Shown: positions 40,996 through 50,801, counted from the first letter of the stretch. The stretch is DNA of 64,000 nt from CAZKVJ01 sp964556225 (GCA_964556225.1 CAZKVJ010000002.1:62001-126000), one strand, 5' to 3'. Made by a program: numbers and translations. The notes: generated from the sequence alone by a model not told the origin.

Positions 40996-42363
40996 TTAGT
41001 AGATCATCGCCTCGCCGGGGTCGCCGGTCGGCCCGGACTCGCCGAGCGCCATCGACACGTCGACGAGCTCCTCGCGCGCGGCGCGCACGGTGGCGTTGTG
41101 CTTGCGCTGGTAGTAGATCAGGCACGTCCAGGTGGCGACGGCGAGGACCGCCTCGCTCACCAGGGTGGCGACCACCGCTCCCTTCCAGGAGTACTCGGGG
41201 ATGAGGAGCAGGTAGAGCCCGACGGCGAGCACGGCGTTGGCGATGAGCAGCACCGTCCGGACGCCGGTGCGCCCGAGCCCGAGCAGCCCGTTGATGGCGA
41301 AGGTGGCGACGCCACGGGCGATGATGAACGGCGACAGTGCCCGCAGGACCGGTGTGGCCTCGGAGTACTCCGGGCCGAGCAGCCTGGTGAGCGTCGGCGC
41401 CGCCACGAACATGAAGGCGCCGAAGATGGCTCCGTACCCGACGGTGACGAGCGTGTAGCGGAACGTGCGCCGGATGTGCTCGTTCTCGACGCCCTCGCTG
41501 TTCTCCAAGAAGCGGTTGTGGCTCGAGTTGATGAGCCCGCCCACGGGCACCATGCCGAACTGCACGATCTTGTAGGCGGCGGCGTAGAGACCGCTGTCGG
41601 CGCCGGCACCGCTGGCGGAGAGCACCACCTTGTCGCCGTCGTTCTGCAGCGACATCGAGGTGATCCCCACGGAGTAGAACACGGCGCTGTTCACGATGCG
41701 CCGGGGCGCCCGCCCGGGACCGAAGCGCACGCCGCAGCGCCGCCCGCTCCGGTGCATCAGCACCGCTGCGATAGCGATCGTCATCAGCAGGTAGGCCGGG
41801 GCGAGCGTCTCGACCGACAGCACTCCGAACCCGGCCAAGACCGCCAGGAGCGCCGTGCGGGTCAGGATCGGCGCGATGCGCGTCTTGGCGGCGGCGCCGT
41901 AGCCCTCGGCAGCCTGGATCACCGCAGCGGAGAGGTTGATCAAGGGGGCCAGGAGGAACTCGGCCGCCACGAAGCAGGCCACCACCCAGAGCGCCACGGA
42001 ATCGACCACGAAGGCTGTCAGCGGCACGGCGATCAGCCCGAGGATGGTGCCCGCCACGACCCCGATGGTCACGCTCGAACGGGTGACCTCGGCGAGCGGC
42101 TCGTGGTCGCGCACGGAGTGGTGGAGGAGCGCCAACGAGCTGCCGGCGACCGCGAGCGCGCCGAGGGGCGCCGCGACGGCGAAGATGGCCACGTAGTCGC
42201 CGTAGGCCGCGGCGCCGAGCGAGCGCCCGAGCAACGCGAACGAGAGCACGCTGGAGAACAGCAGCACCGCCTCGATGACGAGCGCCCACACCGTGTCGCG
42301 GGCCAGGCCACCGGGCGCGAGGCGCGATCGAGCCGCGGCGACGAGGCCGGCCATCCTGCTCAC
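40996..42363 (-). CDS. Polysaccharide flippase (Wzx-like, MOP superfamily)
   Basis: A 455-residue protein with about 12-14 helices, resembling lipid-linked oligosaccharide flippases: VWALVIEAVLLFSSVLSFALLGRSLG at the N-terminus, the central QNDGDKVVLSASGAGADSGLYAAAYKI loop typical of Wzx, and a cytosolic tail of about 40 residues. It moves the lipid-linked repeat unit across the membrane. GTG 42363 overlaps the polymerase stop (GTGA). It is the last gene of the GH74-to-flippase run on the minus strand. Confidence 0.88.
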   Translation of the reverse strand: MSRMAGLVAAARSRLAPGGLARDTVWALVIEAVLLFSSVLSFALLGRSLGAAAYGDYVAIFAVAAPLGALAVAGSSLALLHHSVRDHEPLAEVTRSSVTIGVVAGTILGLIAVPLTAFVVDSVALWVVACFVAAEFLLAPLINLSAAVIQAAEGYGAAAKTRIAPILTRTALLAVLAGFGVLSVETLAPAYLLMTIAIAAVLMHRSGRRCGVRFGPGRAPRRIVNSAVFYSVGITSMSLQNDGDKVVLSASGAGADSGLYAAAYKIVQFGMVPVGGLINSSHNRFLENSEGVENEHIRRTFRYTLVTVGYGAIFGAFMFVAAPTLTRLLGPEYSEATPVLRALSPFIIARGVATFAINGLLGLGRTGVRTVLLIANAVLAVGLYLLLIPEYSWKGAVVATLVSEAVLAVATWTCLIYYQRKHNATVRAAREELVDVSMALGESGPTGDPGEAMIY

Positions 42364-43604
42364 CGGGCGACCCCGCCACGGCGCTCGCGCTCCGAGCGCA
42401 GGGTGAGCACGCGGAACCCGGCCAGCGCGACCAACCACGGCGCGGCGAACGTCGGCTCGGAGAACGCCGAGAGCACCACCAGCGCACACGACAGGAGCGT
42501 CCAGGTCCCGAGCCGGCGGTCCCGCCGCAGCGCCCGTGCACCGCCGGCGATGGTGGCGCCGAGGAAGACGAAGAACAGCACGAGACCGACCACCCCGACC
42601 TGGAGGACCAGCTCCAGCACGCCGTTGTGCGAGTGGGGGACGGGGAAGCCCACGGCGCGAGAGATGGAGAGCGTCGGCTCCAGCGTGAGGTCGTGCCACA
42701 GACCGCCCATCCCGTAGCCGGCAGCCGGGCGCTCGACCAGGGCGTCCCACGATGCCGACCAGATGGTGGTCCGGCTGGAGAACGTGAGGTCCTTGCCCTG
42801 GAGGCCGACGATGATCGGGAGCAGGATCCACAGCACGGCGATGGCGAACAGCCCGGCGATCACCGAGAGCACCAGGTAGCTGGCCGAATGACGAGGCGGG
42901 TGCGTCAGGTACCCGTTCAGCCAGACGTACAGCCCGGCGACGACGAGCAGCACGAACAGCCCCGTCACCGACTGCGAGCCCACGACGAGCACCGGGATGG
43001 CGATGAGGGCCAACGTGCGCCGAGTGCTCGCCCGCTCGTACAGCACCAGGGTGACGGCGCCGAAGATCAAGAACAGCGCCATCACGGTCTTGTGGGTGAA
43101 GTTGCCGTGCCAGCCGGGAAGGATCCCGGCGTTGCGCTCGGACGGCAGGTGCTGCGCGGCGCTCTCCGGGTAGAGGATGAGCAGCGCGACCGTCCACACG
43201 ATCACGAAGTACGTCGTGACGATCACGGCCCGGGCGATCTGCTCGGCGCTCAACACGCTCGCCACGCAGACCATGGCGATCACCGGCGGCACCTGCAGCA
43301 CGACCACCCAACCCCACGCCGACGGATCGTTCGTCCAGGCGTAGCTGGCGAGCATCCATCCGACGAACAGCATCAGCGACGCGCTCACCATCAGCCGCTC
43401 GACGGACCCGACGGGGGCGATCAGCAGGCTGATCACGCCGAGGGCGCTGACCGCAATGACGATCGCATTGGAGGTCACCGGCGCGGCGCCGAAGCCGAAC
43501 ACGAGGTAGAGCACGACGAACAGCTGACCCACCATGACGTAGGCGCTCGAGCGTGTCACCGGCGCGTCGAGCCGCCCGATCGCCGTGGTGCTCATGTCGG
43601 TCAT
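42360..43604 (-). CDS. O-antigen ligase/polymerase (Wzy-like)
   Basis: A 414-residue protein with about 10-12 helices and the Wzy_C/RfaL-type periplasmic loop: SSRTTIWSASWDALVERPAAGYGMGG followed by PVPHSHNGVLELVLQVGVVGLVLFFVFL, with the conserved HSHN(G)xxLE. Such proteins join EPS repeat units. ATG 43604 lies 24 bases after the GT2 stop. Coupled to the flippase. Confidence 0.88.
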   Translation of the reverse strand: MTDMSTTAIGRLDAPVTRSSAYVMVGQLFVVLYLVFGFGAAPVTSNAIVIAVSALGVISLLIAPVGSVERLMVSASLMLFVGWMLASYAWTNDPSAWGWVVVLQVPPVIAMVCVASVLSAEQIARAVIVTTYFVIVWTVALLILYPESAAQHLPSERNAGILPGWHGNFTHKTVMALFLIFGAVTLVLYERASTRRTLALIAIPVLVVGSQSVTGLFVLLVVAGLYVWLNGYLTHPPRHSASYLVLSVIAGLFAIAVLWILLPIIVGLQGKDLTFSSRTTIWSASWDALVERPAAGYGMGGLWHDLTLEPTLSISRAVGFPVPHSHNGVLELVLQVGVVGLVLFFVFLGATIAGGARALRRDRRLGTWTLLSCALVVLSAFSEPTFAAPWLVALAGFRVLTLRSERERRGGVAR

Positions 43605-43628
43605 CGCAACCCCCCGCGAGCGGCTGGT

Positions 43629-44558
43629 TCAGTGGTGGGCAACCCGGACACCGAAGGCTCCCGCCATCAGGCCACCGTACTGAGCGAGCCGGGCCGCCGC
43701 ATACCGCCACTGCGGCGACGACCCCCTGAGCAGCCGGGCGAACGGGCGCAGCGCGGACGCCAGCGCGTGCCTGGCGCCACGAACGAACAGCCGGGCCGGA
43801 GCGACCCCTGCCACGTGGTTCGTCACGTACTCCGTGTTGCCCAGCCAGTAGAAGCGACCGACCACGAAGCGGAACGTCGTGCGATCCAGCGGTTCGACAG
43901 CATGGACGACGGCGCCCGCCGACCACGCGATGGTGAGCCCCTCTGCGCGCGCCCTCCGGTAGAAGTCCATGTCCTCGCCACCCAGCGTCCCGAGCTTGGG
44001 ATCGAACCGGACCTCCGGGTGCGCCCTCAGCCACGCCGAGCTGATCATCGAGTTGTGGGTCTGCGCCTTCTCGACGATGGCACCGTCCGGGGCCGACCAC
44101 AGCCCGGCGGTGGAGAAGGGCTGGTCGCGCAGCCACGCCGGCGCCTCCGGCGGGAGCCGGTGCTCGAGCGGTCCGGTGACCACCTCGGCGCCCGTGCGCT
44201 CCTGGACGTCGAGCAGGGCGGCGAGCCACTGTGGCGACACCTCGCAGTCGTCGTCGGTCATGGCCACCCAGTCGCCGACCTCGACGCCGGCCTCGAGCCC
44301 GACGTTGCGGGCGATGGCGATGTTGCGAGAGCCGACGTGGCGGTAGTGGACCCCTGCCCCGAAGCGCCCTTCGAACTCGTCAGCGACCTCGCGGGCGCGC
44401 CCGTCCGGGTTGTCGTCGACCACCACCAAGCCGACTCGCACGCGCGGCGCCACGGCCGCAGCAGCCTCCACCATCGACGCCAGCAGCGTCCGCAGCGGTC
44501 CGTTGCGCTGGTAGGTGCAGACGTACACCGCCACCGTGGTCGTCGCGGCGCCGGTCAC
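43629..44558 (-). CDS. Family 2 glycosyltransferase
   Basis: A 309-residue GT2 enzyme: VAVYVCTYQRNGPLRTLLASM (nucleotide site), VVDDNPDG, a DDD metal motif in AMTDDDCEVSP, and GGEDMDFYRRARAEG with the conserved ED of the acceptor site. It transfers one sugar during EPS repeat assembly. GTG 44558 overlaps the stop of the upstream fusion gene (GTGA). The C-terminal 70 residues are helical and basic, perhaps membrane-associated. Confidence 0.88.
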   Translation of the reverse strand: MTGAATTTVAVYVCTYQRNGPLRTLLASMVEAAAAVAPRVRVGLVVVDDNPDGRAREVADEFEGRFGAGVHYRHVGSRNIAIARNVGLEAGVEVGDWVAMTDDDCEVSPQWLAALLDVQERTGAEVVTGPLEHRLPPEAPAWLRDQPFSTAGLWSAPDGAIVEKAQTHNSMISSAWLRAHPEVRFDPKLGTLGGEDMDFYRRARAEGLTIAWSAGAVVHAVEPLDRTTFRFVVGRFYWLGNTEYVTNHVAGVAPARLFVRGARHALASALRPFARLLRGSSPQWRYAAARLAQYGGLMAGAFGVRVAHH

Positions 44559-46180
44559 GTGCGGCCCCGACCCGGCAGGATGCGTGCGGGCACACCGACG
44601 GCCAGCGCGCCGGCGGGCACGTCACATCGCACCACGGCGTTGGCCCCGATGACGGCGTCGTCGCCGACCGTGATGGGACCGAGCAGGACCGCCCCGACCC
44701 CGACGTCCACCCGCTGGCCGAGCCGCGGGGCACCGCTCGCCTGGTCCGGTGAGACGATGCCGAGCACCACCCCAGCCCGGATCAGGCAGTCGTCACCGAT
44801 CTCGGTGTCGCCGTTCACCACGATCCCCATGGTGTGGTGGAACGCGACCCGCCGCCCCACCCGGACGTCGTAGTCGAGCTCGATGGTGTACGAACGCACC
44901 ATGCGGCGGAACATCCAGCGGTACACGACGCCGAACGGGGCGCGCAGCGCCTTCGACCGGATGCCCATCCGCCAGTTCCCGAACCGGTGGACGAACAGAG
45001 CCCGGAACCCGGGGTCCGTCCACCTGCGCTCGTGGGTGACCCAGTCCTCCTTCACCAGCGCCCAGAAGCCGATCCCCGGAGGGTTGCCGTACCGGCTGGG
45101 CGTGGTCTCGGGCACCTCCCTCACCGACCGCTCGGGGCTGGCAGCCGGTGGCGTCACCGCCGCACCGCCACGGCCGGCGACGCGCCGCTGGCGAACCTTC
45201 CGCAGCCCGTCCCACGCCAGCCCGCTACGACCGGCGACATGGGCAACCGCCTTCTTCGCGGGCGGAAGGGCGTCGGCCGCGGCGCGCAGCTCGCGGCGCG
45301 AGTCGGCCTTGGTCGCCGGGTCGGCCATCAGCCGCACGCCCCGGCCCCACTGGATGCTGGCCCAGTAGCGGCGGACCTCGGCGGCGACGGGCAGCTCCCG
45401 ATGTCGCTCGACGATGCCCCTGAAGATCTCGTCCTCGGGGCGGTACCAGCCGGCTGCGGTGGAGCTGCCCGAGTGCCACCGGTAGTCGGTGAGCCGCTCG
45501 GGCACGTAGTAGAGCGCCTCGCCCCGCTCGACCAGCTGCGTCGACAGCCACAGGTCATACACCGGTGAGATGTCGTCCGGGAAGAACGTCTCGAGCACGG
45601 CACTGCGCCGCATCACGGCGCAGATCGCCGGCTGCGGCGCGTTCCACACCGCCACCAGGCGTAGCCCGTCCGCCAGCGGCAGCTGCATCCGCCCGCCCGG
45701 GAGGCGGTCGCGGTGCGTGCTCGCGGAGAGCTCCTCGGTCTCGGCCACCAGGCGGCGGCCGGCAGCGTCGATCAGCCAGTAGTCGGCGAAGCTCATGGCG
45801 ATGCTCGGGTCGTCGAGCAGCGGGGGCACGAGTCGCTCGAGGAAGTCGGGATGCCAGGCGTCGTCGTCGTGGAGCGAGGCCACCAGCGGTGTGTCGGCCT
45901 CGTCGATGAGGTGCAACCAGTTGCCCTGCTGGCCCAGGTTGCGGGGACGGCGGCGGTACCGGATGCGCGGGTCGTCGTACTCACGCACGACCGCCTCCGT
46001 GAAGTCGGTGCGGCTGTTGTCCCCGATCGACAGGACGAAGTCACCCCAGGTCTGGGCCAGCGCCGAGTCCAGCGCGGCGCGCAGGTAGGTCGCCCGCTCG
46101 TAGGTCGGCACGATGATCGTCACTGCCGGCGTCTCGCCGGCCCGCTGTCGTGTCGTGTCCACGGCCTCGTCCTCGCTCAT
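44555..46180 (-). CDS. Fusion of GT2 glycosyltransferase and serine acetyltransferase-like domain
   Basis: A 541-residue two-domain protein. Residues of about 20-250 form a GT2 domain (VTIIVPTYERATYLRAALDS, LHDDDAWHPDFLERL). After a linker of about 110 residues, 385-541 form a left-handed beta-helix acyltransferase: VAFHHTMGIVVNGDTEIGDDCLIRAG, then GVGAVLLGPITVGDDAVIGANAVV, with the catalytic His in FHHTMG. It may both add and acetylate one sugar. ATG 46180 starts 7 bases after the GH74 stop; ATG 46207 is a possible longer start. Confidence 0.83.
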   Translation of the reverse strand: MSEDEAVDTTRQRAGETPAVTIIVPTYERATYLRAALDSALAQTWGDFVLSIGDNSRTDFTEAVVREYDDPRIRYRRRPRNLGQQGNWLHLIDEADTPLVASLHDDDAWHPDFLERLVPPLLDDPSIAMSFADYWLIDAAGRRLVAETEELSASTHRDRLPGGRMQLPLADGLRLVAVWNAPQPAICAVMRRSAVLETFFPDDISPVYDLWLSTQLVERGEALYYVPERLTDYRWHSGSSTAAGWYRPEDEIFRGIVERHRELPVAAEVRRYWASIQWGRGVRLMADPATKADSRRELRAAADALPPAKKAVAHVAGRSGLAWDGLRKVRQRRVAGRGGAAVTPPAASPERSVREVPETTPSRYGNPPGIGFWALVKEDWVTHERRWTDPGFRALFVHRFGNWRMGIRSKALRAPFGVVYRWMFRRMVRSYTIELDYDVRVGRRVAFHHTMGIVVNGDTEIGDDCLIRAGVVLGIVSPDQASGAPRLGQRVDVGVGAVLLGPITVGDDAVIGANAVVRCDVPAGALAVGVPARILPGRGRT

Positions 46181-46187
46181 CTGCTCG

Positions 46188-48494
46188 TCAGCCCACTGCA
46201 GGGTCATCGCCGTACACCGCCCCGTTTCCGCCGTATCCCACATACACCCGACCTGGCCGGTCCGGGTCACCGCTCACCGCCGTCGGCACGCCGTAGGTGC
46301 CACCGGGGTGTCGCGCGATCAGCTCCCACGACGCCCCGCCGTCGGACGAGCGCCAGATCCCGTCGAGTGGGTCACCACCGACCCGGCCCGACAGGTAGAT
46401 CGCCAGCTCATCGGCGTCGCCGAGCGGTGCGCCGAACCCCAGCGCGTACGCGGCGTCGACACCGGCCACGCGCTCCCACGGGGTCGCTCCCCGATCGCTC
46501 GTCCGGTACAGGCCGCCATCCGCCACGGCCGCCCAGAGCTCGCCGGCCGTGACCGGGCCGGCCACCAGGTCGCCGAAGACGTGGCAGTCCTGGTCCTCGC
46601 GGCAGGGCGGCCCGTTGGCCGCCTGCTCCCACGTCAGCCCGCCGTCGGTGCTGACGAAGAGCCGTTCGTCGCTGGTCATGAGCGAGAACGTCCCACCCTC
46701 CACCCGGTCGGCGGCGAGGCCGTGCCGGCCGAGCCACCACCCCATGCGGTGGAAGTCGTTGGTGCCCCCGACGTCGGCGAGATGGGCCCACCTCGCGCCG
46801 CCATCGGTGGTGACGAAGATCCCGAGCGGGTCGTCCCTCCAGGCGAAGGCGTCGTCGAACGATGCCGGCAGCCAGACGAGGTTCTCGGGATCGGTGGCCG
46901 ACATGGCGATCTCACCACCGATCTGGGCGTCGACGAGGTTCTCGAGCTCTCGCCACGTCTGCCCACCGTCGTCGGACACCGCTCCCCGCGATGATCGGTA
47001 CTCGGGTGCGAGGTTGTACTCGGCGCCCACCCACGCGAGGTGCTGAGGGTTCTGGCCGCTGGCGTCGATGTCGGTGCCGCCGGCGAAGCGGTCGTCGACG
47101 AGCGTGTGCTCGGGGAACGAGCCGAGGTCCTCGTGGAAGAAGCCCTGGAAGTCGGCCACCGCCGATACCAGGTTGCCTCCGGACGGCACCAGGAAGTCGT
47201 TCACCAAGAGCTCCTCGATGCCCACGCTGCGCGCCACGAACGACACCGGATCCGCCGTGGGGTCGACCGTCTGCCAGACGGCGATCCCGTTGGTCCACCA
47301 GAGCGCGCCCGGCTCGAGCGGATCGAAGCCCATGCCACCGACGATCGCGAACGACCGGTCGACGCTGCGGGCCAGCCACGGGATCTCCGGGGACTGCCAG
47401 TCGACCTCGGCATCGGACCAGCTCTGCCCGCCGTCCACCGTATGCCAGAACCGCGTCTCGGAGCGGAAGACCGGGACCGCCGCGATGGTGCCCGGCCGGG
47501 CCGGATCGACCGCGAAGCCGATCGCGGGGGCCGTGTCTGGCGGGGTGATCTCGGCCCAGGTCTCACCGTCGTAGGTGCGCAGCGTGGCCCCGGATCCTCC
47601 ACCGCTGTCTCGGGTCCCGAGGTACAGCACCCCGTCCACCACCACACCCTGCGCCGGCAGATCGGGCGCGTCGATGGCGGCGATGAGCTCCCAGGTGGTC
47701 CCGCCGTCGCTGCTGCGGTACACCCCGATGCCCCCCACCCCGGCATAGGCGACATCGGCGTCGTCGGGGTCGAACGTCACGAACAGAACGCCCGGCTGGT
47801 CCGCGCCAGGTGACCCGACGGTCGTCACCGGGATCTGGTTCGTCGGCACCTGGGTCCAGGTCCGGCCGCCGTCCTCGCTCGCCCACAGGCCCTCTCGCCT
47901 CGTGCCCAGCAGCACGCGCTGCGAGTCCGCCGGGTCGACCGCCAGGCGCTCACCGAGCTGGCGGTACTCCTGGTTGCCGCTGATGAAGAACCCCTGCTCG
48001 CTCGCCGACCAGGTGCGCCCGCCGTCCTGGCTCGCCAGCACCCGACCGCTGCGGGCCGGCTCCTCGCCCGCACCGGGGTTGAACTCCCCACCCGCCGACA
48101 GGTAGACGACGTCCGAGTCCTGCGGGCTCACCGCCAGGCTCTCGACCGAGTAGTCCGAGGCGACCGGGTCGGGAACGCCGTCGGCCGTGAGCAGCTGCAT
48201 CCACGTGCCGGCACCGCGGTCCCAGCGGTACGCGCCACCCACGTCCGTGCGCACGTACGTCGCGCCGTCGGGGTGCACGGCCATCCCGGTGACGTAGCCA
48301 CCGGCCCCCATCCGGACCGGAGCCCACTCGTACCGCAAGCCATCCTCGGCCGTCGTCGCGATGGGGACGGGCGCCGAGGAGGGACGGGGCTCTTGACGCC
48401 CCTCGTCGTCGGAGCTGGTGCACGAGGCAATCGTGAGCATGACCGCCGCCATGACGAGTGGCGCCACCCGGGCGGGGCGGCGCACCACCCTCAC
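46188..48494 (-). CDS. GH74-like lipoprotein with BNR repeats
   Basis: A 768-residue exported protein. Signal peptide with lipobox IASC (about residue 26), then two seven-bladed propeller-like regions with BNR/Asp-box motifs (SxDGGxTW, at least six copies). The start GGYVTGMAVHPDG...YVRTDVGGAYRWD and the middle SVGIEELLVNDFLVPSGGNLVSAVAD match GH74 xyloglucanases, including both catalytic Asp positions (in RTDVGG and in SAVAD). Substrate is unknown; EPS editing is an inference from context. GTG 48494 overlaps the epimerase stop (GTGA). Confidence 0.8.
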   Translation of the reverse strand: MRVVRRPARVAPLVMAAVMLTIASCTSSDDEGRQEPRPSSAPVPIATTAEDGLRYEWAPVRMGAGGYVTGMAVHPDGATYVRTDVGGAYRWDRGAGTWMQLLTADGVPDPVASDYSVESLAVSPQDSDVVYLSAGGEFNPGAGEEPARSGRVLASQDGGRTWSASEQGFFISGNQEYRQLGERLAVDPADSQRVLLGTRREGLWASEDGGRTWTQVPTNQIPVTTVGSPGADQPGVLFVTFDPDDADVAYAGVGGIGVYRSSDGGTTWELIAAIDAPDLPAQGVVVDGVLYLGTRDSGGGSGATLRTYDGETWAEITPPDTAPAIGFAVDPARPGTIAAVPVFRSETRFWHTVDGGQSWSDAEVDWQSPEIPWLARSVDRSFAIVGGMGFDPLEPGALWWTNGIAVWQTVDPTADPVSFVARSVGIEELLVNDFLVPSGGNLVSAVADFQGFFHEDLGSFPEHTLVDDRFAGGTDIDASGQNPQHLAWVGAEYNLAPEYRSSRGAVSDDGGQTWRELENLVDAQIGGEIAMSATDPENLVWLPASFDDAFAWRDDPLGIFVTTDGGARWAHLADVGGTNDFHRMGWWLGRHGLAADRVEGGTFSLMTSDERLFVSTDGGLTWEQAANGPPCREDQDCHVFGDLVAGPVTAGELWAAVADGGLYRTSDRGATPWERVAGVDAAYALGFGAPLGDADELAIYLSGRVGGDPLDGIWRSSDGGASWELIARHPGGTYGVPTAVSGDPDRPGRVYVGYGGNGAVYGDDPAVG

Positions 48495-49570
48495 GACGTC
48501 CCTTCCGGCCCTCGTGTCCAGGACCAGCGCAGGTGGTCGTCGACCTGACCCGTGGTGGACAAGTAGCGGATCTGCTTCAGCCGGGTGTGGCCGCGCCAGC
48601 GGTACATGTCCTCGTCGAAGCCGATCCGCTCGAACACGTCGAGCAGCTCGCGCAGGCCTCGCTCGAGGGACCACGACACGTGGAAGCCCGGCAGCTGCTC
48701 GTGGATCTTCGTGAAGTCGGCGCGGTAGTTCCGACGGTCCGCGCCGGGCTCACCGAAGATCACGGCGCATCCGGGCACCAAGCTGCCCACGAGGTTGGCG
48801 ATGTCACGCACCTGGTGGTTCATCTCGTTCGCGCCGACGTTGAAGGTCTCGTTGGCGACCACGTCCTCCGGCGCCTTCAGCACGCAGTCCACGGCGTGGG
48901 CGATGTCGAGGATGTGCACGAATGGGCGCCACGGCGTGCCGTCGCTGGCCAGGCGGATCTCCTTGTACAGGAACGCGGAGGCCGCCAGGTCGTTGACCAC
49001 GAGGTCGAAGCGCTGGCGGGGCGAGGCGCCAAAGGCGGTGGAGTTCCGCAGGAACGTGGGCGCGAACCCCTTGCAGGCCAGCGCCGACACGTCGTTCTCC
49101 ACCATCACCTTGCTGCGGGCGTACGCCGTGAGCGGCTCGGTCGGGTCGCCCTCTCGGCTCGCCCGCTCGCCCGCAGCGCCGTACACGCTGCAGCTCGACA
49201 TGTGCACGAAGCGCGACACACCGGCCTGGCGGGCCAGCTCGGCCAGGCGCACCGTGGCCCGGTGGTTGATCTCGAAGGTCACGTCGGCGTTCAGCTCGCC
49301 GACCGGATCGTTCGACAGCTCGGCCAGGTGCACCACGGCCGCGAAGCCGGCCAGGTCGCCGACGCCGATGTCCCTGGTGTCCGCCGTGAGCATCCGCGGT
49401 CGCAGCTCGCTGCCGGCGTACAGCCAGCCGGCCCGGTGGAACCCGGTGTCGAGGCCGGTGACGTCGTGGCCCCGGCGCATCAGCAGATCCGCCATGCGGA
49501 TGCCGATGTAGCCGTCGGCACCCGTCATCAGCACTCGCATCCCGGTTGGCATCCCGATCACCTCGTCCAT
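48491..49570 (-). CDS. NAD-dependent sugar epimerase/dehydratase
   Basis: A 359-residue extended SDR: GADGYIGIRMADLL Rossmann motif, LDTGF, VVHLAELSNDPV, HMSSCSVYG and the catalytic Tyr/Lys pair in YARSK, then RNSTAFGASPRQRFD. It converts an NDP-sugar for EPS synthesis; the precise reaction cannot be assigned. ATG 49570 is used; ATG further in (MPTGMRVL or MRVLMTG) is possible. lhgO ends 13 bases upstream and GH74 follows by GTGA overlap. Confidence 0.87.
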   Translation of the reverse strand: MDEVIGMPTGMRVLMTGADGYIGIRMADLLMRRGHDVTGLDTGFHRAGWLYAGSELRPRMLTADTRDIGVGDLAGFAAVVHLAELSNDPVGELNADVTFEINHRATVRLAELARQAGVSRFVHMSSCSVYGAAGERASREGDPTEPLTAYARSKVMVENDVSALACKGFAPTFLRNSTAFGASPRQRFDLVVNDLAASAFLYKEIRLASDGTPWRPFVHILDIAHAVDCVLKAPEDVVANETFNVGANEMNHQVRDIANLVGSLVPGCAVIFGEPGADRRNYRADFTKIHEQLPGFHVSWSLERGLRELLDVFERIGFDEDMYRWRGHTRLKQIRYLSTTGQVDDHLRWSWTRGPEGTS

Positions 49571-49583
49571 CTCGGCGGTTCTC

Positions 49584-50801
49584 CTATACCTCGGACTCGA
49601 CCTTGGCGACCTGCTCGGCGATCGCCCGCCCGATCACCAGTGACGACGTCGCGGCCGGGGACGGCGCGTTGCAGACGTGGAGGATCCGCTGGCCCTCCAC
49701 GAACGAGAAGTCGTCGACCAGGCCCCCGTCGGGTGCCAGGGCCTGTGCCCGTACGCCCGACTCCGAGGGGACGAGGTCGTCGAGCGTCAGCGCCGGCACC
49801 AGCCGCTGCAGGCTGTGCAGGAAGCGCCGGGTGCTGATGCTGCGGGCGATCTCGGCCGCCCCCATGCGGGCGTGACGGCGCGCCAGCTTCCAGAACCCCG
49901 GGTAGCCGACCACGTCGGCGATGTCCCGAACGCTCACGTCGCGCCAGCGGTACCCCTCGCGCTTGAGCGCGGGGACGGCGTTCGGGCCGGCGTGCACGCT
50001 GCCGTCGACCATGCGGGTGAGGTGCACGCCGAGGAACGGGAACGAGGGATCGGGGACGGGGTAGATCAGGCCCTTCACCAGCGACGTCGCCTGCGGGGCG
50101 AGCTCGAAATACTCGCCCCGGAACGGCATGATGCGACTGGTGCGCTCCTCCCCGGCGAGCTGCACGATCCGATCGCTGTGCAGGCCGCCGCAGTTGACGA
50201 CCATCCCGGCGCGCACGACCCCCGTGGTCGTCTCCAGCACCACGGCGTCACGTTCGTGGCGCACGGCGCGCACCTCGGTGGCCAGTCGAACGTCACCGCC
50301 GTGCTCCTGGAAGAGCTGGGCGTAGCGGGTGGTGACCGCCCGGTAGTCGGTGATCCCGGTGGTGTGCACGTAGAGCCCGGCCAGCCCCGACACGTTCGGC
50401 TCGTGGTCGCGCAACCCCTCCGGACCCAGGCGATCGACACCGATGCCGTTCGCCACGGCCCGGGCCTCGAGGTCGGCGAGGCGTCCGAGCTCGTCCGGCT
50501 CGGTGGCGACGATCACCTTGCCGCAGATGTCGAAGGGAAGGTCCTGCTCACGGCAGAACTCGACCATCGCTGCGGCACCCTCGCGGCAGAAGCGAGCCTT
50601 GAGGCTCCCGGGGCGGTAGTAGATGCCGCTGTGGATGACGCCGCTGTTGCGGCCGGTCTGGTGGGCGGCCAGCACCGGTTCCTTCTCCAGCACCGCCACA
50701 CCCAGGCCAGGACGGCCGCTGACCAGGGCCCAGGCGGTGGCCAGGCCCACCACGCCACCACCGATGACGACGACGTCCAGCTCCGCGGCTCCGCCCTGCA
50801 C
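49584..50801 (-). CDS. lhgO: L-2-hydroxyglutarate oxidase
   Basis: A 405-residue FAD oxidoreductase of the DAO family. VVVIGGGVVGLATAWAL is the FAD-binding motif; HQTGRNSGVIHSGIYYRPGSLKA, with the His covalently binding or near FAD, and the end SSLVIGRAIAEQVAK are LhgO signatures. It oxidises L-2-hydroxyglutarate to 2-oxoglutarate. GTG 50801 is preferred to TTG 50810 because TACCAT (50810-50815, minus strand) lies 8 bases before it. Its place at the head of EPS genes looks accidental. Confidence 0.88.
   Translation of the reverse strand: MQGGAAELDVVVIGGGVVGLATAWALVSGRPGLGVAVLEKEPVLAAHQTGRNSGVIHSGIYYRPGSLKARFCREGAAAMVEFCREQDLPFDICGKVIVATEPDELGRLADLEARAVANGIGVDRLGPEGLRDHEPNVSGLAGLYVHTTGITDYRAVTTRYAQLFQEHGGDVRLATEVRAVRHERDAVVLETTTGVVRAGMVVNCGGLHSDRIVQLAGEERTSRIMPFRGEYFELAPQATSLVKGLIYPVPDPSFPFLGVHLTRMVDGSVHAGPNAVPALKREGYRWRDVSVRDIADVVGYPGFWKLARRHARMGAAEIARSISTRRFLHSLQRLVPALTLDDLVPSESGVRAQALAPDGGLVDDFSFVEGQRILHVCNAPSPAATSSLVIGRAIAEQVAKVESEV

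Noticed and set aside
38933..42541. A 1202-codon minus-strand open frame spanning flippase, Wzz region and Ig-like 5' end
   Set aside because: It runs out of frame through the flippase, antisense through the Wzz-like gene, and lacks any domain.
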